Assembly (NCBI GenBank): GCA_003254905.1
Contig: QANU01043519.1
Location: 71,261-135,260, forward strand
Direction of reading: 5' to 3'
DNA from: Nissolia schottii
Lineage: Eukaryota > Streptophyta > Magnoliopsida > Fabales > Fabaceae
Length of the DNA: 64,000 nt
Positions 58,077 through 64,000 of this stretch are shown piece by piece (positions within the stretch are counted from its first letter, which is position 1; each line of letters starts with the position of its first letter). The notes beneath the pieces were generated by a model. It was given only the letters and a program-made list of their open reading frames with translations, did not search any database and was not told the origin of the DNA. The translations under genes and the position numbers were made by a program.

Positions 58077-58536
58077 CATAGTAGTTAAACTCGGCCCAAC
58101 TCAGTCCGGTCAACCCAAAACTTGGTGACCTTGCCATGAGATAAGAGAAATTTAATTTAAAAATTTGCTATTTCTCTAAATAAAAAAAAAACAAAAAAAA
58201 AAAACCAGCTAGATGGTTCAAACCCTGAACCTCAAAGTAGTGAACACTGCATGGCTGTCGGTCCATAGTAATCATTGTGCTAGTGTGCTTAATAATAATA
58301 TATAGATATAATTATTCATATTTATTTGAATTATAGTGTTATGTCTAATAAAAATAATATTTTATATTTAAAATGTGTTTAATTGTTAATTATTTATGTC
58401 ATTTTATTGTATTTATCTAAATTTTCATATATTTATTTAATTATATCTAATTTAACGTTTAATCCCAGATGCGCTGGTTGAGCCAGCGATATGATAGAGC
58501 GGCCCGATCAAGCGCGGAGCAAATTTAATAACTATG
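58077..58536. mobile_element. Small element with CATAGT...TTAAAC/T inverted ends
   Basis: The left end reads CATAGTAGTTAAACTCGGCC. The right end on the minus strand reads CATAGTTATTAAATTTGCTC and continues into GATCGGGCC, so the ends are imperfect inverted repeats with shared CGGGCC/CGGCCC cores. Inside is a tRNA-like patch (GGTTCAAACCCTGAACCTC). It looks like a known class of non-autonomous legume repeats, recognised by style only. Confidence 0.45.
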
Positions 58537-59568
58537 ACGACAGTGCGAATTTCTTATACATTGTTGATAGTGTATTAAGATGAATTTCTTCTCTTATTAT
58601 CAACAAGGTAACGTTTAAAACGAAGCCACATAACAAGACATATTAATGAAATGCTCCCAATTCCCTGCTAGTATTGCGCTTCTTGGTCCCCCAAACTGTG
58701 TTCATAAAAAAACTGAACAAAGACGAAATGAAAATCACGCAGACACATACAAATTGAGCCTGGCACCATGTTTCACGTTGCTGTTTGTTTATGCATTATC
58801 TTGCAAAATGTATGTCAGACCAAACTTTGTAGAGAAAGTGACACTATCCCCTTTTCTTATTCTTGCTTTTCTTTCCTTTTTTTTATCCTTATCTTTCCCT
58901 CTCTTTTTTCTGCCAAAGGTAGCTTTTCCTTATCTTCCCTTGATTTCAATATGTTCTAAGTTGGCCTTGAAAGCAATAGGAACAAATGTAGAGCAATGGA
59001 TGGGATTGCTCAAGCATAGGCTAAGTATCCTAACGTTGACAAAACATTATATTGGAATAAAAGTTGCTCAATTTGTGTGGTATAATTTATAAAGCTTGCC
59101 TCCATTTCCATCAAACTCCTTGCTAGTTGTTCTTTTTTTAGGCAATATATAGGCAATTGTAATTTATAACGCATCTGGTCTTAGTGGTATTGCTTACAAA
59201 TACAACAAAATATTTGTCACATTAACTTTTAATTAATAATGAAAACAAATAAAATAACCACCCATATTTAAAAATATGGTGTTGTATTTATTTCATGCAA
59301 TACAACCTTTTATATAATGACGCACTAAATATTGCATAATATTAAAATTTTGGAAGGTCATATATAATCAGGTCTTATATAATTAGGTATTATACTATTA
59401 GACCTTATTTTATCGAGTAAGACATATAAAAGGCGACAAGGAGAGAATGTACAAGGGAAAAAAAGTTTTTCTTAATGCAGTTTCAAATGGTAGTTTCTCA
59501 CGTATTCTATGAGGTTAATAGACTCCCCTACTAGATTTCTTTATTTCTAACCATTTTTAAATGAGTTC
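58537..59568. other. Gene-free interval with an isolated 148-codon frame
   Basis: A plus-strand frame at 58646-59092 is fairly long for this AT-rich DNA, but its product is a mixture of hydrophobic Phe/Leu/Ser runs encoded by a T-rich tract. No domain or recognisable promoter accompanies it. I leave it uncalled. Confidence 0.35.
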
Positions 59569-59772
59569 TGCTACACGTACACCAAAAACTATACACCATA
59601 CATACATCTCGTATTTATATACATAAAGTTTGTATTTTAACTCATGTAATGTTTGTGCACTTAATTAAGTATAGTTGAGAGTATCATTTACAAGTTCGTA
59701 ACATTTGTGCACTCGTGAGAATAAAGTTTGTGCATTATTAGTGGTATATGTGTGGGTGTATGAAATTGGGTG
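59569..59772. mobile_element. Short MITE with 18-bp inverted ends
   Basis: Ends TGCTACACGTACACCAAA and, on the minus strand, TGTTACATGTACACCCAA. The 204-bp element holds three TTTGTGCA[C/T]T motifs also found in the 40.0-40.7 kb block. Its right end directly abuts a family A MITE copy whose left end is missing. Confidence 0.55.
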
Positions 59773-60083
59773 TACATGTAACATTTTTGTTTTTAAATTC
59801 ATTGAATTTTATCACTACTTTATGATCAAATATGACATGACATATTAATGTGTTAAATCATCTAATGGATAAAATATTTTTTAATACAACATTTTTATAA
59901 AGATATATCATAAGCTCAAATGGTCTGTAAACCTTTAAAATATTATAAGTTGACTCTTCCAATTATTTGATAAATGAAAAGTTTCTCAAAATCATATAGA
60001 ATATGAAATTGTGACAAAATTCAATGAATTTAATTTTAAAAATTGTCAAAAATATAAAAATTTAATAGGAGGGATTATTTATC
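59773..60083. mobile_element. MITE, family A, copy 4 (left end truncated)
   Basis: Carries TTCATTGAATTTTATCACTA, CAAATATGACATGACATATT and, at the right, GTGACAAAATTCAATGAATT followed by GGAGGGATTATTTATCACAT. The outermost left terminal repeat is replaced by the neighbouring short MITE. Confidence 0.5.
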
Positions 60084-60589
60084 ACATGCTGACACTTGAA
60101 AAACTATTTTTTTTATAATTCATAATGCATATACTTTCTTTCTTTTTTTTGGTTCTCGCATGTACATTTCTTGAGTAAGTTACGGCAAGAATTTTAAAAA
60201 AATAATAAAAATTAAATAAAAACAAATGTTTTGGGAATGATAAAAGATGATGGGCTTAACTTAGCACCTAGCATGATCCATTTAGTCCAATTTCATATGG
60301 ACAACAAGTGAGCTATATGGACCTCACATGAGTAACTTGTAGGTCTGTCTTAGCCTAGCCCACAATTAAGATAGGTCCATAGTGTCTTACTTGGTCTGGG
60401 TTGAATGCATTCTTCTGTTACCTTTGATTTGGACATAAATATAGGCTGACCAAAAAAACAATAGATTTTCTACCATGCGGTTTTTGTAGCTGTGAATGAG
60501 AATTCCAGTACTTGGACTTTAATGATAATTTTACTTTTCATATTTTGGTTGATTACTATAGCAATTTTATTATTTTAAAGAAGGTTGTT

Positions 60590-61400
60590 GTCTCTGTGCA
60601 ATGTAGGACTCTATTACACTCCCCTTGTGCTCGAAGCATGAAATTTGTAAATATCTGCCGGTGACCCCACAATTGTGTAAACTCTAATATCATCTTAGAT
60701 AATTGAGTGACCTAACACAATCCCTAAAGTTATTTTAAAGGATAAAACATGTTTCACACTTATAAAGCCTATAAAATTTTATCTTTAAGTAATGTGAGAC
60801 TCAAATAATAAATATTGTGAAGAGTGGAATAGAGAATCAATTGAGTTGCCAGGAAAAAATGTTCAACTTCTCATGGTTTTATAATTATTAGCGGGAACTA
60901 TTCAGTATTGATCATTTATTCACTACGTAGTTTTATAGTTAGTGCTTAATTGATAGGGGGAAAAAGAAGCTTTAAGTGATTACTCCAAATATCAAATTAA
61001 TATGGTAGCTAGACTCTACCTCTTTAAAGCTAACTCTTTCGGAGGATATGAATGACCCTCTTAAGAAAGACAGCGGGAGAGAAAAATGAAAATTCATTAG
61101 AGAGAACAATATACCGAACTATGGAAAATGTAACGTAAGTTTAATTGATCAAACATATTAGATAATTGAATGACCTAACTCAACTCTAAAAGTTAGCTTA
61201 AGTAGAGAGGATCGTCTTAAACTTATAAAGGTTATCTAAGTTTTATATTTAAACAATGTAGGACTTAGTACACTATCCCTCACACCCAAGATTGAACATG
61301 TGATGTCTGAAGTTTGCAAGACCGGACATCGACGAGTGACTCATCAATGATATTAAGATAGAATTTGATACCATGTTGAATAATTATTTTTCTCAAAAGC
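60590..61400 (+). repeat. Two copies of a dispersed repeat
   Basis: AGATAATTGAGTGACCTAAC and AATGTAGGACTCTATTACAC near 60600-60720 recur as AGATAATTGAATGACCTAAC and AATGTAGGACTTAGTACAC near 61160-61275, each with a CTTATAAAG...TTTTATATTTAA-type segment. This is a diverged tandem arrangement without coding potential. Confidence 0.5.
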
Positions 61401-61819
61401 TTAAGCCAATGAGTAAAAATAATTGAATGATTTTGTATGTCTCCTTACAAAACATAATTGTTACAGACTAAATCCGAGATACATCAAGTCTGAATAACTA
61501 ACCAAGAGATATAAAACTAGCCCAATACATAAAAAGACCCGATGAGATGACTTGAGATAAGTAGGCCTACTCCAAAAAATACCTCGGCCTCATTAACTGT
61601 GTACTCGCGTGTTAAAAGAGCCAAATTAAAATATTATAAGTAAAGTCATTATATATTGAAAGACGTAACAACACAAGATTAAAAGCTTATGATGAGGTTC
61701 AAGGCATTACATTCCAATCCCAACAACCAATTTATAACTCCTATAAAAGGATAGGACAAATCAAGAGGTGATGTATCTTTCTTACATACTATTTATATCA
61801 TTCATATACTAACTTGAGT

Positions 61820-62349
61820 GTCAAAATGAATTTGCAAGTACCACCTCTTACGTGACTTAGACATATTGTGATCATTTCTGTAGTACCAATTTACCATCTC
61901 AAACCTAAAAAGTTATCATCAACTTTAAAGATTCATATCAACTCATCCCAACTAAAAGATATCGACTACTTATATTAGAATAATAACCTTTCATTATATT
62001 AACAATAATGCTTTAAGAATGGACATAACATTATTGAATGTGAAGTGAATATACCAAACTATGGAAAATGTAACCAAAGTTTTACTAATCAAGCATGTTA
62101 GATAATTGAACGACTAATTAAAATAACTTTATAAGTATCACTTTTTATGTGACTTTGATATACTATGATAGGCTCAGCTACGCGGATTTACCATCTCGTG
62201 TCTAAAAAGTTATCATCAACTTTAAAGGTTGAGATGAACTCATTCCAACTCGAGATCTTGACTAATTTACCTTAGAACAACAACCATTCATGAGGTTAAC
62301 AACAATGCTTGAAGAATGGACATAACATTTTTGAATGTGAAGTGAATAA
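61820..62349 (+). repeat. Tandem duplication of about 300 bp
   Basis: Copy 1 is at about 61820-62050 and copy 2 at about 62125-62349. Shared blocks: AAAAAGTTATCATCAACTTT, CCAACT, a TTAACAATAATGCTT/TTAACAACAATGCTT pair, and AAGAATGGACATAACATT followed by TTGAATGTGAAGTGAAT. The spacer (62050-62120) itself repeats part of 61110-61170 (AACTATGGAAAATGTAAC). Confidence 0.65.
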
Positions 62350-64000
62350 GTGATGACTACTTTTCCAATCAGCAATTTACCTAATCACTCGAGCTCTGCC
62401 AATTATGCACATAAATAACAACAAAAAGAATAGTTAATTTGGTGGGTCCAAGAGCCCCCCTAAAACCTAGTTCTTGGCAGGTAAAAAGTCACATATCGAA
62501 GGTTACCATTTACCAACCAAAGATAGTGTGGGACACAACCAAAAGAGAATGGCAGGCAGTTACTCTATAACCGAATCCACTTTCAAACTATCTATACCAA
62601 AGAAGCAAACTTTCCAACACAAAGAGACTTTTGACCAAAAAAAAAAGAATGAAAAAAAAAGAGCACATTATATAATGGCATTCCACCACATGTATCATTT
62701 ATTGCACAGCCAATACTGTTTGAGTGTTTGTTGAAGTTGATGATCTCCAATGTTGTTGAGATTTGAAAAGGTTATTTTTTTTTATCAATTGCTTATTACT
62801 ACCACTTCCATAAGCAATGCCAAAAACTTTCAAGCCAAGTTTGCATATATAATTACATATATTCATAACTAGACATGCTTATACAAGCCACCCAAACTTT
62901 TTCTTAAAGAAAATAAAATTAATTATATGTTTATGTGAGAACAACTTAATTACTTAAACCCCCTTAGTTTAACACTATGATATTGCATTAGCATTTTTTC
63001 TGATTAATCAATATTTGCATATGGTGCAAACATTATATGCATCAATCAATAGCAACATACACATAATCATGGTTAGAAAATGTTTTGATACAAAGAGAAA
63101 GGTATAAAATGCCAAATTGTTGTGGTCCCCATGGATGCTATGTGTTCTTGATTATGTTGCCTTTTGGCACTAACTAAATTTTGATATCAAAATTAAATGC
63201 AATTGTGACAGCTTTTCACATCCCGTGATTAAGAATGCTCCTTAAAGACCGCATATTTTGATAGAGTACGCCAAAAGTTACTAATGGAGCCATTCAATTT
63301 TTAATAAAAATTGTGAATTCAGTGTCCAACAACTCGTGCACTTTACACCAAAGGAATAAATAATTGACTTATTTTTATTATTATTGGTTTTAAATTTCAA
63401 GCCTTAGATTAATCGACATCCAAATCAAAGCCTATCTTAACCTTTTGTAGCCTCTGATTCTGAATAAGTAGTTGAATAAACAGTCCAACTTTTCAATCAC
63501 TATCTTTAGGATGTATATGTGTATGATCCATGAAAGTGATAAATACAAACATCTATATTAGGAGGTATTTCTTTTAAGCATATTGATATACTAGTCTCAA
63601 ATGGTGTGAGAGAGTGTTTAAACAATGTTTAGAAAAGTATATCAACTAAATGATACCTCTCATTAGTTAGAGATAAAGAAATACATAAAAGAAAAAGTTT
63701 ATAGATGAAACAATTAGAAACGTAGTTGTGTTTTTTTTTTTTTTTTACGAAAGGAAAATAATACAGTTGTTAATGGTTTAAAATGTGAATATGAATTATT
63801 GTAGGATATTATTGTGTCGTATAATCCATGTATAATCCATGTACGTAGCTGAAGTCATCCAGTGAGACAAGATTAAATTATTATTGTTGTATTGATATAC
63901 TAGAATTATAAGATACATAGAGGTGGGAACAAACTAAGCTTATGCCATAAATTTTTGAACTGAGTTTGACCAATTATTTGTTAAGTTTTTTTTTTTTTTT
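62350..64000. other. Gene-free right edge
   Basis: No gene is supported. A lysine- and histidine-rich frame at 62474-62734 (plus) begins at a non-ATG codon and has no domain. The window ends in a T-run. Confidence 0.35.

Noticed and set aside
58646-59092. 148-codon plus-strand frame
   Set aside because: Low-complexity Phe/Leu/Ser product from a T-rich tract, no domain, no promoter signals, overlapping frame in another phase.

Overview
This 64-kb window is AT-rich plant nuclear DNA from a dicot, probably a legume of the soybean type. The clues are introns with GT/AG ends, TATA boxes, both Ty1/copia and Ty3/gypsy retrotransposons, CACTA remnants and many small inverted-repeat (MITE) elements. 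The legume placement is an impression from overall sequence style, not a measurement. Host genes are sparse: I can support three, all on the minus strand. They are a single-exon wound-induced (Wun1/NTF2-like) protein at 9764-10255, an unidentified 180-residue acidic protein at 19777-20319, and a three-exon classical short-chain dehydrogenase/reductase at 37129-39093. Each has a TATA-like box at a plausible distance upstream of its ATG. Nothing suggests that the three work together.

Layout. 1-9.6 kb: gene-free, with a MITE-family copy, an interrupted triple repeat with an (ATT)n array, a diverged 0.4-kb direct repeat, a CACTA-type end and LINE-like tails. 9.6-10.5 kb: the wound-induced gene, with a SINE inserted just past its stop and a G-box next to its TATA box. 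10.5-19.8 kb: gene-free, with a copia LTR/PBS scar and MITEs. 19.8-20.5 kb: the acidic protein. 20.5-28.2 kb: repeats, including a small CACTA-like element between two SINE-like copies. 28.2-32.6 kb: a decayed CACTA (En/Spm) element with a recognisable TNP2 transposase. 34.4-35.2 kb: an element with long terminal inverted repeats. 37.1-39.2 kb: the SDR gene. 39.5-42.5 kb: MITEs and one half of a duplicated segment.

43.4-56.5 kb is a nest of retroelements. It starts with a 5'-truncated, internally deleted copia element (minus strand). Next comes a second copia element (plus strand) whose 5' LTR was split by a complete Ty3/gypsy chromovirus-like element at 46188-51802, with target duplication ACATT, LTRs of 584 and 585 bp, and a pol gene broken by two frameshifts and three stops. 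After it lies the decayed gag of the second copia, then about 3 kb resembling a long LTR, then a fragment of the second copia LTR. The 3-kb LTR-like stretch carries five hairpins with a conserved loop and co-varying arms, the least explained signal in the window. 56.8-64 kb: the other half of the duplicated segment, more MITEs and tandem duplications, no convincing gene.

All homology calls were made by eye from protein motifs. No database search or alignment program was run.
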